From Rhodocyclaceae bacterium (GTDB taxonomy: Bacteria; Pseudomonadota; Gammaproteobacteria; Burkholderiales; Rhodocyclaceae): DNA of 64,000 bases. The position numbers were made by a program, and so were the translations under genes. Where the stretch lies: contig JACFMQ010000003.1 in NCBI GenBank assembly GCA_019455325.1, positions 310,001-374,000 of the forward strand. Direction: 5' to 3'. Shown here piece by piece: positions 8,869 through 19,712 of this stretch; positions within the stretch are counted from its first letter, which is position 1, and each line of letters opens with the position of its first letter. The notes beneath the pieces were generated by a model, which worked only from the letters and a program-made list of their open reading frames with translations, ran no database searches and was not told the DNA's origin.

Positions 8869-10122
8869 ATGAAATACAACCGACCGCACGCCACCGCCGC
8901 CTGGGGCACGATGGCAAAGGACTGGGAACGCGGCATCGACTACCAGCGGATGGTGCGCGAGCGCTTCCAGCGCGCGCAGAACGCCGTCAAGGCCGCCGGC
9001 CTCGGCGGCGTGCTCTGCTTCAACGTCGACAACGTGCGCTACGTGACCGGCACCCACATCGGCGAATGGGCGCGCGACAAGTTCGACCGCTACGCGCTGT
9101 GCCCGCGCGACGGCGACGCCTTCCTCTGGGACCCGGCGCCGCCGGCCAAGCGGATCAGCTCGCCGTGGCTCGGCGACAACATCGGCGCGCCGATCAGCAA
9201 CATGCAGGGCGCGCTGCCGCCCAAGGTCGGCGCCCAGGCTGACTTCGCCAGGCAGATCAAGAAGATGCTCGTCCACTACGGCATCGACAAGGAGCCGCTC
9301 GGCATCGACCTGCTCGAACTGCCGATGCTGCGCGCGCTGGAAAAGGAAGGCATCGAGGTGGTCGACGGCCAGCAGGCGATGCTCGACGCCCGCGAGGTGA
9401 AGACGCAGGACGAGATCGAATGCCTCAAGGTCGCCGCCGCCATGGTCGACGCCACCTACTACGACATCTGCAAGGCGATCCGTCCGGGGGTGCGCGAGAA
9501 CGAGCTGGTGGCCATCGCCAACGACCGCCTGTTCCGCCTCGGCTCGGAGCGCGTCGAATGCGTGAATTCGGTCGCCGGCCCGCGCGGCACGCCGCACTCG
9601 CACACCTTCTCCGATCGCATCATCCAGCCGGGCGACATGATCTATCTGGACATCATGCATTCGTTCAACGGCTATCGCACCTGCTACTACCGGACCTTCG
9701 TCTGCGGCGAGCCGAACAGGCACCAGATCGAAGCCTACGAACTGGCCTCGAAATGGATCAGCGCCTCGATCGACGCCATCCGTCCGGGCGCCACCGTCGA
9801 GGAAGTCGCCAGCGTCTGGCCGGCGGCGCAGGAGTTCGGCTACCGCAACGAGGACGAGGCCTTCCTGCTGCAGTACGGCCACGGCATCGGCCTCAGCCTC
9901 TGGGAACGGCCGATCATCAGCCGCCGCTTCACGGGCCAGAACACCGTGCTCAAGGAGGGCATGGTCTTCGCCGTCGAAACCTGGAAGGGCGCTGCCGACG
10001 GTTCGGGCGCGGCGCGCATCGAGGAAGAGGTGGTGGTCACCAAGGACGGCTGCGAGGTGATCACCAACTTCCCGTCCGACCGCCTGATCTCGTGCGGGCT
10101 GCCGGGCTGCGATGTCTTCTAG
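8869..10122 (+). CDS. M24-fold (aminopeptidase P/creatinase-like) hydrolase with an altered metal site
   Basis: The product is 417 residues: an N-terminal creatinase-like domain to about 170 and a pita-bread M24 domain after it. The metal-ligand series can be followed: Asp261 (YLDIMHSF), the position of the second Asp is Cys272 (GYRTCYYRTF), His in YGHGIGLS, Glu in FAVETW and Glu in RIEEEVVV. Loss of the second Asp occurs in non-peptidase members such as creatinase, so this is unlikely to be a standard Xaa-Pro peptidase. AGGAG precedes the ATG. The cupin gene overlaps its stop. Its place in a catabolic operon suggests cleavage of a pathway intermediate, which is inference. Confidence 0.8.
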   Translation: MKYNRPHATAAWGTMAKDWERGIDYQRMVRERFQRAQNAVKAAGLGGVLCFNVDNVRYVTGTHIGEWARDKFDRYALCPRDGDAFLWDPAPPAKRISSPWLGDNIGAPISNMQGALPPKVGAQADFARQIKKMLVHYGIDKEPLGIDLLELPMLRALEKEGIEVVDGQQAMLDAREVKTQDEIECLKVAAAMVDATYYDICKAIRPGVRENELVAIANDRLFRLGSERVECVNSVAGPRGTPHSHTFSDRIIQPGDMIYLDIMHSFNGYRTCYYRTFVCGEPNRHQIEAYELASKWISASIDAIRPGATVEEVASVWPAAQEFGYRNEDEAFLLQYGHGIGLSLWERPIISRRFTGQNTVLKEGMVFAVETWKGAADGSGAARIEEEVVVTKDGCEVITNFPSDRLISCGLPGCDVF

Positions 10123-10498
10123 CGCGCCAGGCTGCGGGCGTCTGATCCGCAGCCGCGGGCAGACACCGGTCTGCCCGCCGAAGCACGCGCTGACCGACGC
10201 CTGGGCGCTGGTCACGAACCGATCGGTCGGCGCCCGGCACATCGAGCTGTACGCGGTCGAGATCCACCCCGGCGGCGAAGGCTTCGACGACGCGCATCCG
10301 GGATGCGAACACGGCTTTTTCGTTCTCGCCGGCGAGGGCGAGGCCCGGGTCGGCGGCGAGCGCTTCGCGCTGCAGCCGGAAGACTGCCTCTTCATCCCGG
10401 ACGGCGCCTCGCATTCGGTCAGGCCGTCGGGCGACGGTTCCCTGCGGCTGCTCGTGTTCATGGCGCCGCACCGGAACGTGGCGGCAGCAAAAGAATGA
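10112..10498 (+). CDS. Single-domain cupin protein
   Basis: The product is 128 residues with one cupin barrel. Motif 1 is seen as HPGCEHGFFVLAGEGEARVGGE and motif 2 as PEDCLFIPDGASHSV, so at least three histidines and a glutamate are placed as metal ligands. Small cupins can be dioxygenases, isomerases or binding proteins. The gene overlaps the upstream hydrolase gene by 11 bases, implying coupled translation. With a nearby CobW metallochaperone a metal-dependent role in the same pathway is plausible, but the substrate is unknown. Confidence 0.75.
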   Translation: MSSSAPGCGRLIRSRGQTPVCPPKHALTDAWALVTNRSVGARHIELYAVEIHPGGEGFDDAHPGCEHGFFVLAGEGEARVGGERFALQPEDCLFIPDGASHSVRPSGDGSLRLLVFMAPHRNVAAAKE

Positions 10499-10586
10499 TC
10501 CGCGCGCGCGCCCGGGCGGGCCGGCAGGCAAGCCCGCCCGCCGCGGCCGTCGCGCGGATCGGACAACAATATGGGGAGAGACATTC

Positions 10587-10976
10587 GTGCTACTGGAAGC
10601 GTCCAGCTTTGATCCGACCGACGGCGCCGTGCTCCTGCGCGTGATGTGCGGCCTCTTCTTCGTCCCGCACATCTGGTTCAAGATCGTCGGCAGCCCGCCG
10701 CCGGCGCTCGGCTTCTTCAAGCTCGCCGGCTTCAGGCCGCCGGCGTTCTTCATGAACGTCGCCATGGTCGTCGAGTCCGTTGCCGCGGTCTGTCTGGTGC
10801 TCGGTATCTACACGCAGTGGGTGGCCCTGCTCGCCGCGGCGAGTCTCAGCGTCGCCGCCATCGCCGTCTGCTTCGCCAACCGCGCGGTCAAATGGCTCTG
10901 GAACCTGGGCGGCATGGAATTCCCGGTGTTCTGGGCGCTGGCGTGTCTGGCGGTCGCCATGCTGCACTGGCAATGA
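10587..10976 (+). CDS. DoxX-like membrane protein
   Basis: The product is 129 residues with four predicted membrane helices (about 13-35, 50-72, 72-95, 100-125), the layout of DoxX/DoxD-type proteins. Related proteins occur in thiosulfate:quinone oxidoreductase and in quinone-stress operons. A GTG start at 10587 is used because the nearby ATG at 10571 is out of frame; GGGGAGA lies about ten bases upstream. About 90 non-coding bases precede the gene, yet it stays in line with the operon. A role at the membrane quinone pool is possible. Confidence 0.7.
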   Translation: MLLEASSFDPTDGAVLLRVMCGLFFVPHIWFKIVGSPPPALGFFKLAGFRPPAFFMNVAMVVESVAAVCLVLGIYTQWVALLAAASLSVAAIAVCFANRAVKWLWNLGGMEFPVFWALACLAVAMLHWQ

Positions 10977-10993
10977 AAAGACAGGGAACCTCC

Positions 10994-11917
10994 ATGAGCG
11001 ACGCGAAAATCAGCAAGGTCGGCTGGATCGGCCTCGGCAAGATGGGCACGCCGATGGCCGCGAACGTCCTGGCGGCCGGCTTCGATCTGTCGGTGTTCAA
11101 CCGTTCGCCGGGGCCGATGCAGCCGCTCCTCGAAAAAGGCGCCGTCGCCGCGCCGTCGGCCGCCGCCCTGGCGCTCGACCGCGCGGCGGTCGTCTCGATG
11201 GTCAGCGACGACGCGGCGCTGGAGAGCGTGACGACGGGCGCCGGCGGCCTGTTCGAGCAGGCCCGCCCCGGGCTGATCCATGTCGACATGAGCACCGTTT
11301 CGCCGGAGGTCTCCGCGCGCGTCGCCAGCGCCGCCGAGGCGAAGGGCATCCGCTACCTGCGTGCGCCCGTCTCCGGCAGCACGGCCAGCGCCGCCGCGCG
11401 CGCGCTGACGATCCTCGTCTCCGGCCCGGCCGACGCCTGCGAGCAATGCACGCCGCTGTTCGGGGCGATCGGCAGGAAGCATTACTACCTCGGGCCGGCG
11501 GAGCAGGCCAGGTATCTGAAGATCGCCATCAACATGATGATCGGCGGCACGGCGACGCTGCTCGGCGAGGCGCTGGCGCTCGGCGAGCGCGGCGGCGTCG
11601 ACTGGCGGCAGATGGTCGAGGTCTTCGACAACAGCGCGGTGGCCTCCCCGCTGATCCACTACAAGGCCGACATGCTGGCGGACAGGAACTTCGCGCCGAT
11701 GTTCACGGCCGCGCAGATGGCCAAGGACTTCGACCTGGCGCTGGAAGCGGGCAGGCGCGGCAACGTGCCGATGCCCCTGATCGCCATGTCGCGCCAGCTC
11801 TTCGGCGCCATGATCGCGTCGGGGCGCGGAGAGATGGACTTCTTCGGCTACGTCACCCTATTGGAAGAACTGGCCGGATTGCTGCACGAACAAAACCAGG
11901 CATTGAGGAAAAAATGA
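10994..11917 (+). CDS. 3-hydroxyisobutyrate dehydrogenase-family oxidoreductase
   Basis: The product is 307 residues. The N-terminal Rossmann motif is [16 protein letters not shown], the substrate motif [11 protein letters not shown] corresponds to the DAPVSGG signature, and the catalytic lysine lies in [10 protein letters not shown]. The family oxidises beta-hydroxyacids with NAD(P), and some members reduce succinic semialdehyde or tartronate semialdehyde. GGGAACC precedes the ATG at 10994. Its stop overlaps the start of the semialdehyde dehydrogenase gene by four bases, so the two enzymes probably work on related C4 or C3 intermediates from ring cleavage. Confidence 0.85.
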   Translation: MSDAKISKVGWIGLGKMGTPMAANVLAAGFDLSVFNRSPGPMQPLLEKGAVAAPSAAALALDRAAVVSMVSDDAALESVTTGAGGLFEQARPGLIHVDMSTVSPEVSARVASAAEAKGIRYLRAPVSGSTASAAARALTILVSGPADACEQCTPLFGAIGRKHYYLGPAEQARYLKIAINMMIGGTATLLGEALALGERGGVDWRQMVEVFDNSAVASPLIHYKADMLADRNFAPMFTAAQMAKDFDLALEAGRRGNVPMPLIAMSRQLFGAMIASGRGEMDFFGYVTLLEELAGLLHEQNQALRKK

Positions 11918-13377
11918 ACGGACTGATCAAGGATGCCGCCCTCTTCAGGCAGCAGTGCTACATCGACGGACGCTGGGTCGACGCCGACGACGGCGCGACC
12001 CAGACGGTGAGCAACCCGTCCACCGGGATGCCGCTGGGAACGACCCCGCGCATGGGCGGCGCCGAGACCCGCCGCGCCGTCGCCGCGGCAGAGGCCGCCT
12101 GGCCGGCGTGGCGCGCGCAGACCGCCAAGGAGCGCGCGGCCATCCTGCGCCGCTGGTACGAACTGATGATCGCGCACCAGGACGACCTGGCGGCGCTCCT
12201 CACGGCCGAGCAGGGCAAGCCGCTGGCCGAATCCCGCGGCGAGATACTTTACGGCGCATCCTTCATCGAGTGGTTCGCCGAAGAGGCCAAGCGGGTCTAT
12301 GGCGACACGATTCCGGAGCCGGTCGCCGGCCGCCGCATCGTCGTCATCAAGCAGCCCGTCGGCGTGGTCGCCGCCATCACGCCGTGGAATTTCCCGAACG
12401 CGATGATCACACGCAAGGTCGGCCCCGCGCTGGCGGCCGGCTGCACCGTCGTCGTCAAGCCGGCCAGCCAGACGCCGTATTCGGCGCTGGCGCTGGCCGA
12501 ACTGGCCGAGCGCGCCGGCGTGCCGAAGGGCGTCCTCAACGTGGTGACCGGCTCGGCCCGGGCGATCGGCGGCGAACTGACCGCCAATCCGGCCGTGCGC
12601 AAGCTTTCCTTCACCGGCTCGACCGAGATCGGGCAGGAACTGATGGCGCAGAGCGCGGCGACGATCAAGAAGATTTCGCTCGAACTCGGCGGCAACGCGC
12701 CGTTCATCGTCTTCGACGACGCCGACCTCGATGCCGCGGTCGCCGGCGCCATCGCCTCCAAGTACCGGAACACGGGGCAGACCTGCGTGTGCACCAACCG
12801 CCTGCTGGTGCAGGACGGCGTCTACGACGAGTTCGCCCGCCGGCTGAGCGAGGCGGTGTCGCGCCTCGAAGTCGGCGACGGCTTCGCGCCCGGCGTGCAG
12901 CAGGGGCCGCTGATCGACGCCGCGGCCGTGGCCAAGGTCGAGGCGCACATCGGCGACGCGCTCGACAAGGGCGCGCGCGTGCTCGTCGGCGGCAAACGGC
13001 ACGCCCTCGGCGGCACCTTCTTCGAACCGACGGTGCTCGCCGACGTGACGCCGGCAATGGCCGTCGCCCGCGAGGAAACCTTCGGCCCGCTGGCGCCGCT
13101 GTTCCGCTTCGGCAGCGAAGCCGAGGCGATCCGCATGGCCAACGACACGGAATACGGGCTGGCCTCCTACTTCTACTCGCGCGACATCGGGCGCGTCTGG
13201 CGGGTGGCCGAGGCGCTCGAATACGGCATGGTCGGGATCAACGAGGGCCTGATCTCGACCGAGGTGGCGCCGTTCGGCGGCGTCAAATACTCCGGGCTGG
13301 GCAGGGAAGGATCGAAGTACGGCATCGACGAATACCTGGAGATGAAGTACCTCTGCATGGGCGGCATCGGCCGCTGA
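11914..13377 (+). CDS. NAD(P)-dependent succinate-semialdehyde dehydrogenase-like
   Basis: The product is 487 residues, the usual size for GabD-like aldehyde dehydrogenases. The catalytic glutamate lies in [12 protein letters not shown] and the catalytic cysteine in [11 protein letters not shown], with the GSTEIGQ cofactor segment between. The start ATG overlaps the upstream stop, with GAGGAA as ribosome site. It would oxidise a semialdehyde such as succinic semialdehyde to the acid for entry into the citric acid cycle. In this operon the aldehyde probably comes from the aromatic ring. The precise substrate is inferred from family resemblance only. Confidence 0.88.
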   Translation: MNGLIKDAALFRQQCYIDGRWVDADDGATQTVSNPSTGMPLGTTPRMGGAETRRAVAAAEAAWPAWRAQTAKERAAILRRWYELMIAHQDDLAALLTAEQGKPLAESRGEILYGASFIEWFAEEAKRVYGDTIPEPVAGRRIVVIKQPVGVVAAITPWNFPNAMITRKVGPALAAGCTVVVKPASQTPYSALALAELAERAGVPKGVLNVVTGSARAIGGELTANPAVRKLSFTGSTEIGQELMAQSAATIKKISLELGGNAPFIVFDDADLDAAVAGAIASKYRNTGQTCVCTNRLLVQDGVYDEFARRLSEAVSRLEVGDGFAPGVQQGPLIDAAAVAKVEAHIGDALDKGARVLVGGKRHALGGTFFEPTVLADVTPAMAVAREETFGPLAPLFRFGSEAEAIRMANDTEYGLASYFYSRDIGRVWRVAEALEYGMVGINEGLISTEVAPFGGVKYSGLGREGSKYGIDEYLEMKYLCMGGIGR

Positions 13378-14405
13378 TGGCGCCGGCGATGACCAGGCTA
13401 CCGGTCACCGTGGTGACGGGCTTTCTCGGCAGCGGCAAGACGACCCTGATCAACCGCGCGCTTCGCGATCCGGGCCTGCGCAATACGGCGGTCATCGTCA
13501 ACGAGTTCGGCGACATCGGCCTCGACCACGATCTCATCGAGGCGAGCAGCGATGCCGTGATCCTGCTCGAGAACGGCTGCCTCTGCTGCTCGGTGCGCGG
13601 AGACCTGGTGGATACGCTGGTCGACCTGCACCGGCGGCGCCAGCGGAGCGAGATCGCGCCGTTCGACCGCGTGCTCGTCGAAACCTCCGGGCTCGCCGAG
13701 CCGACGCCGGTCCTCGAGGTCCTGCTCTCGGAGCCGGGCGTCAGGTCCTGCTTTTCCCTCGCCGGCATCGTCGCCGCCGTCGATGCGGTGAACGGGCCGG
13801 ACACGCTCGACCGCCACGAGCAGTCGATCAAGCAGGTGGCCCTCGCCGACCGGATCGTCCTGACGAAATGCGACATCGCCGGCGCAACCGACGGCATCGA
13901 AGCGCAGTTGCGGCGCCTCAATCCATCGGCCGAGATCGTCGACGCGCGCGGCCTCGACCCCGGCCGGCTGTTCACCGCCCTCCCCGATACCTGGTCGGAC
14001 CAGGCGCTGGCCGCGGCAGGCGCGCAGCCGGACGAGGCGCACGCTCACCGCGACCACAATTCCCGGGTGCGGCGCTTCTCGGTGACGCGCGACGCGCCGT
14101 GGTCCATGGAAACCCTGCGTCTGTTCGTCGACGCGCTGCAGACCAACGCCGGACCGTCGCTGCTGCGGGTCAAGGGCATCATCAACGTGGCCGAGTCGCC
14201 CGACGCGCCGGCCGTGATCCACGGCGCGCAGCAGCTCGTACACAGCCTCGCCTGGATGCGCGGCTGGCCCAGCGCCGACCGGCGCACCCGCATCGTCTTC
14301 ATCACCCTCGATGCGGGCGCCGGCGACATCGAGGATCTGATCGACTACATCGAGCGCCTGTCGACGCGGACCCGATCCGTCCGCGAGCGGGCGGCCGGCG
14401 CATGA
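13377..14405 (+). CDS. CobW/COG0523 G3E GTPase (metallochaperone type)
   Basis: The product is 342 residues. Walker A is [10 protein letters not shown], the metal-binding CxCC motif is in [12 protein letters not shown], the G3E Glu follows in VETSGLAEP, and the GTP base motif TKCD is seen. A short histidine-rich stretch (HAHRDHNSR) links to the C-terminal CobW_C domain. The ATG overlaps the preceding TGA (TGATG). COG0523 proteins deliver zinc, iron or cobalt to client enzymes. Being inside a catabolic operon it may load metal into the M24-fold hydrolase or the cupin; that is inference. Confidence 0.9.
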   Translation: MAPAMTRLPVTVVTGFLGSGKTTLINRALRDPGLRNTAVIVNEFGDIGLDHDLIEASSDAVILLENGCLCCSVRGDLVDTLVDLHRRRQRSEIAPFDRVLVETSGLAEPTPVLEVLLSEPGVRSCFSLAGIVAAVDAVNGPDTLDRHEQSIKQVALADRIVLTKCDIAGATDGIEAQLRRLNPSAEIVDARGLDPGRLFTALPDTWSDQALAAAGAQPDEAHAHRDHNSRVRRFSVTRDAPWSMETLRLFVDALQTNAGPSLLRVKGIINVAESPDAPAVIHGAQQLVHSLAWMRGWPSADRRTRIVFITLDAGAGDIEDLIDYIERLSTRTRSVRERAAGA

Positions 14406-14418
14406 ACGAGGACCGCCA

Positions 14419-15672
14419 GTGAACGATTCGAGCGCAAGCGTCGTCGGGGCAAGAAAGGACGCCGAAGTCATTTCCGTCGTCGGGCTGGCCCACGCCACCT
14501 CGCACTTCTTCCAGCTCGTGCTGCCGCCGCTGTTCCCGTGGCTGATGCAGGATTTCTCGCTGAGCTTCACCGCCGCCGGCATGCTGATGACCGTATTCTT
14601 CGTCGTCTCCGGCGTCGGACAGGCCATCGCCGGCTTCTTCGTCGACCGCTTCGGCGCCCGGCCGGCCCTGCTGGCGGGGCTCGGCATGCTGGCGGCGGCG
14701 GCCGTCGTGCTCGGCCTCGCCCAGGACTATCCGACGCTGCTCCTGGCCGCGGCCATCGCCGGCAGCGGCAACGCCGTCTTCCACCCGGCCGACTACACCC
14801 TCCTCAACCGGCTGGTCTCGGCGAAGCGGCTGGGACACGCGTTCTCCGCCCACGGCCTGACCGGAACGCTCGGCTGGGCGGCGGCGCCGGTGCTCATGGT
14901 CGGCGTCGCCGGCCCCTTCGGCTGGCGCGCCGCCGCCTTCGTCGCCGCCGGCATCGCCGTCCTCGCGCTCGTCGTCCTGGCGCAGCACAAGGGGATCGGT
15001 CCGGGCCCGGCGCACGGCGCCGGCGATCCGGCCGCCGACGCCGCCGGCCCGCCGGCCGGCGCCTTCGCCTTCCTCGTTTCGCGCAACGTCTGGATGTGCT
15101 TCGTGTTCTTCCTGATGTGGACCTTCGCCTTCAGCGCGCTGCAGAATTTTTCGCCGGCCGTGCTGAGCAACATGTACGGCCTGTCCCTGTCGTGGGCGGC
15201 GACGGCGGTCACCGCCTACATGCTGGGAAACGCCGTCGGCACCGTCGGCGGCGGCTTCCTGGTGAACGGCGCCTCGCCCGACCGGGCCATCGCCTTCGGC
15301 CTGTTCGCCGCGGCCCTGATCGCCGTCCTGCTGGCCACCGGCCAGGCGCCTGCCGCCGGCGTGCTGCCGCTGATGGCGCTGATGGGCCTGGGCGCGGGCC
15401 TCGCCGGCCCCTCGCGCGACATGCTCGTGCGCCGGTCGGCGGTGAGCGGCGCCGGCGCGGCGTCCTTCGGGCGGATCTACGGCTTCGTCTATTCCGGGCT
15501 GGATACCGGCCTGGCGCTGTCGCCGATCCTCTTCGGCTACTTCATGGACGCCGGCCGCTTCCCGGAGGTGATGGTCGGCGTCGCCGTCTTTCAGGCGCTG
15601 GCGATCCTCGCCGCGTGGCGGGTCGGACAGGGCGCCGCGGAGCGGGGTCGATTCGGAACCAAGGAGCAGTGA
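14419..15672 (+). CDS. Major facilitator superfamily transporter
   Basis: The product is 417 residues with twelve hydrophobic segments and an MFS loop 2-3 signature (GFFVDRFGARPALL). A central loop of about 20 residues rich in Ala, Gly and Pro splits the two six-helix halves. It lies between the CobW gene and a DsbA-like gene, whose ATG follows its stop by one base. Related carriers export or import small organic compounds. Here it may move an aromatic acid or a pathway product. Substrate is unknown. Confidence 0.85.
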   Translation: MNDSSASVVGARKDAEVISVVGLAHATSHFFQLVLPPLFPWLMQDFSLSFTAAGMLMTVFFVVSGVGQAIAGFFVDRFGARPALLAGLGMLAAAAVVLGLAQDYPTLLLAAAIAGSGNAVFHPADYTLLNRLVSAKRLGHAFSAHGLTGTLGWAAAPVLMVGVAGPFGWRAAAFVAAGIAVLALVVLAQHKGIGPGPAHGAGDPAADAAGPPAGAFAFLVSRNVWMCFVFFLMWTFAFSALQNFSPAVLSNMYGLSLSWAATAVTAYMLGNAVGTVGGGFLVNGASPDRAIAFGLFAAALIAVLLATGQAPAAGVLPLMALMGLGAGLAGPSRDMLVRRSAVSGAGAASFGRIYGFVYSGLDTGLALSPILFGYFMDAGRFPEVMVGVAVFQALAILAAWRVGQGAAERGRFGTKEQ

Positions 15673-15673
15673 A

Positions 15674-16297
15674 ATGGACGGCAAGGAAATCATCTATATC
15701 GGCGATCCCATGTGCTCATGGTGCTACGGGTTCGCCAGCGTCATCGGCGAGATCCGGAAGAACTTCCGCGACCGGGCCGGGTTCCGCCTGGTCATGGGCG
15801 GGCTGCGGCCGGACGGGACGCACGTGGTCGACGATCGCTACCGGACCTTCCTGAGAGAACACTGGCAGGAGATCGGCCGGCGGACCGGGCAGCCGTTCGA
15901 CCTGTCCATCCTCGACGCGACCGGCTGGATCTACGACACCGAGAAGCCCTGCCGGGCCGTCGTCGTCGTTCGCCACCTGCGGCCGGACCGCGAGTGGGAA
16001 TACTTCGCCGCCGCGCAAAAGGGCTTCTACCGCGACAACCACGACCCGAACGATCCGCGCTCGTTCGCCAGGCTGGCGGCGGAATTCGGCATCGGCGAGC
16101 GGGAATTCCTCGATGCCTACGGCGACGAGCGGATGATCGCCGCGACCCGGGACGACTTCGCCTGGGCGCGGCGGATCGGCGTGAACAGCTTCCCGACCGT
16201 CGTGGTCAAGGACCGGCGGGGACTAGCGGCGCTGACGATCGGCTATCAGCCCTACGACAATCTGGTCGATCCGCTGGAAGACTGGCTGAACGGCTAG
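15674..16297 (+). CDS. DsbA/FrnE-family thioredoxin-fold protein
   Basis: The product is 207 residues with no signal peptide, so it is cytoplasmic. The active site CSWC sits near the N-terminus (GDPMCSWCYGF) and the cis-proline in NSFPTVVV. The family includes FrnE-like disulfide oxidoreductases and 2-hydroxychromene-2-carboxylate isomerase relatives. AAGGAG lies just before the ATG. It is the last gene of the operon and its stop faces that of the second activator only 12 bases away. A thiol-handling role with reactive quinones is conceivable but not shown. Confidence 0.85.
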   Translation: MDGKEIIYIGDPMCSWCYGFASVIGEIRKNFRDRAGFRLVMGGLRPDGTHVVDDRYRTFLREHWQEIGRRTGQPFDLSILDATGWIYDTEKPCRAVVVVRHLRPDREWEYFAAAQKGFYRDNHDPNDPRSFARLAAEFGIGEREFLDAYGDERMIAATRDDFAWARRIGVNSFPTVVVKDRRGLAALTIGYQPYDNLVDPLEDWLNG

Positions 16298-16309
16298 GCC
16301 CGGCGTACG

Positions 16310-18289
<1,980 letters not shown>

Positions 18290-18303
18290 CCTTCCTGGCC
18301 GGG

Positions 18304-19701
18304 TCAGATATGGATCGCCCGTTGATAGGCGGCGAGCGTCGACTCGTGCAGCATCTCGGAGAGCGTCGGATGCGGGAAGATGGTGTGCATCAGCTCGGCC
18401 TCGGTCGTCTCCAGCGTCTTGCCGATGGCGAAGCCCTGGATCAGCTCGGTGACCTCGGCGCCGATCATGTGCGCGCCGAGCAGTTCCCCGGTCTGCCCGT
18501 CGAAGATCGTCTTGATCAGCCCTTCCGCTTCACCGAGCGCGATCGCCTTGCCGTTGCCGGCGAAGGGGAAGCGGCCGACCTTCACCCGGTGGCCGAGTTC
18601 GATCGCCTTCGCCTCGGTGAGGCCGACGCTGGCGATCTGCGGGCGGCTGTAGGTGCAGCCGGGAATGGCCGTCCGGTCGAGCGGATGCAGGCCGTCGACG
18701 CCGGCGATCCTCTCGACGCAGAGGATGCCTTCGTGGCTGGCCGTGTGGGCCAGCCACGGCGCGCCGGCGACATCGCCGATCGCGTAGACCCCGGGTTCGC
18801 CGGTGCGGCACCATTCGTCGGTGACGATGTGCGTGCCCTCGACGCGGACGCCGGTGCCTTCCAGTCCGAGGTTTTCGACGTTGCCGACGATGCCCACGGC
18901 GGCGATGACGCGCTCGGCCTCGACGACCGTCTGCCGGCCGTCGGCCTGTAGCGTGGCGACGACGCTGTCCGCCTTCTTTTCGAGCGCCGCGACGGAGACC
19001 GAGGTCAGCACCTTGATGCCTTGCCGTTCGTAGGCTTTGCGGGCGAGATCGGAAATCTCCGCATCCTCGGCGGGCAGGATGCGCTCGCGCAGCTCGACCA
19101 CCGTCACCTCGGCCCCGAGCGAGCGATAGAAGCTGGCGAACTCGATGCCGATCGCGCCCGAGCCGACGACCAGCAGCGACTTCGGCATTGCCGCCGGCGT
19201 CATCGCCTCCTTGTAGCTCCAGACCAGCCGTCCGTCCGGCTCGACGGGGGCCATTGCCCGCGCGCGCGCGCCGGTGGCCAGGACGATGTGCGCCGAAGCG
19301 ATTTCGACGGCGCCGTCCTGTCGGTCGACGCGCAGGCGGCCCGGCCCGGCGAGCCGCGCGTGTCCGTCGAAGACCTGCACCTTGTTCTTTTTGAGGAGAT
19401 GCCTGACCCCGCCGTTGAGCTGCGACGCGACCCGGCGCGAACGGTCGACGATCTTTTTCAGGTCGAAGGCGGCCCCCTCGACGCTGAGGCCGAATTCCGC
19501 GGCGTGCTTGAAGTGGTCGAAGATTTCGGCCGAACGCAGCAGCGCCTTGGTCGGGATGCAGCCCCAGTTGAGGCAGATGCCGCCCAGGTGCTCGCGCTCG
19601 ACCAGCGCCGTGCGCAGGCCCAGTTGCGCCGCCCGGATCGCCGCGACGTAGCCGCCCGGCCCGCCGCCGACGACGGTCACGTCGAATTTTTCCTGATTCA
19701 T
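18304..19701 (-). CDS. Dihydrolipoyl dehydrogenase (E3) of the hydroxybenzoquinone dehydrogenase-type complex
   Basis: The product is 465 residues, normal for E3. FAD binding is shown by GGGPGGYVAAIRAAQLG, the redox disulfide by GGICLNWGCIPTKAL, NAD binding by VVGSGAIGIEFASFY, and the C-terminal catalytic His-Glu pair by HPTLSE. It reoxidises the dihydrolipoyl group of E2 with NAD+. The ATG at 19701 follows the E2 stop by 11 bases. Dedicated E3 genes in such clusters support a specialised complex rather than the housekeeping pyruvate dehydrogenase. Confidence 0.92.
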   Translation of the reverse strand: MNQEKFDVTVVGGGPGGYVAAIRAAQLGLRTALVEREHLGGICLNWGCIPTKALLRSAEIFDHFKHAAEFGLSVEGAAFDLKKIVDRSRRVASQLNGGVRHLLKKNKVQVFDGHARLAGPGRLRVDRQDGAVEIASAHIVLATGARARAMAPVEPDGRLVWSYKEAMTPAAMPKSLLVVGSGAIGIEFASFYRSLGAEVTVVELRERILPAEDAEISDLARKAYERQGIKVLTSVSVAALEKKADSVVATLQADGRQTVVEAERVIAAVGIVGNVENLGLEGTGVRVEGTHIVTDEWCRTGEPGVYAIGDVAGAPWLAHTASHEGILCVERIAGVDGLHPLDRTAIPGCTYSRPQIASVGLTEAKAIELGHRVKVGRFPFAGNGKAIALGEAEGLIKTIFDGQTGELLGAHMIGAEVTELIQGFAIGKTLETTEAELMHTIFPHPTLSEMLHESTLAAYQRAIHI

Positions 19702-19712
19702 CGTCGCCTCCG

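Noticed and set aside
7723-10584. A 953-codon minus-strand open frame over the nine-gene operon
   Set aside because: It runs antisense to clearly recognisable enzymes, has the Arg/Ala/Asp-rich composition of shadow frames in high-GC DNA, and shows no family motif.
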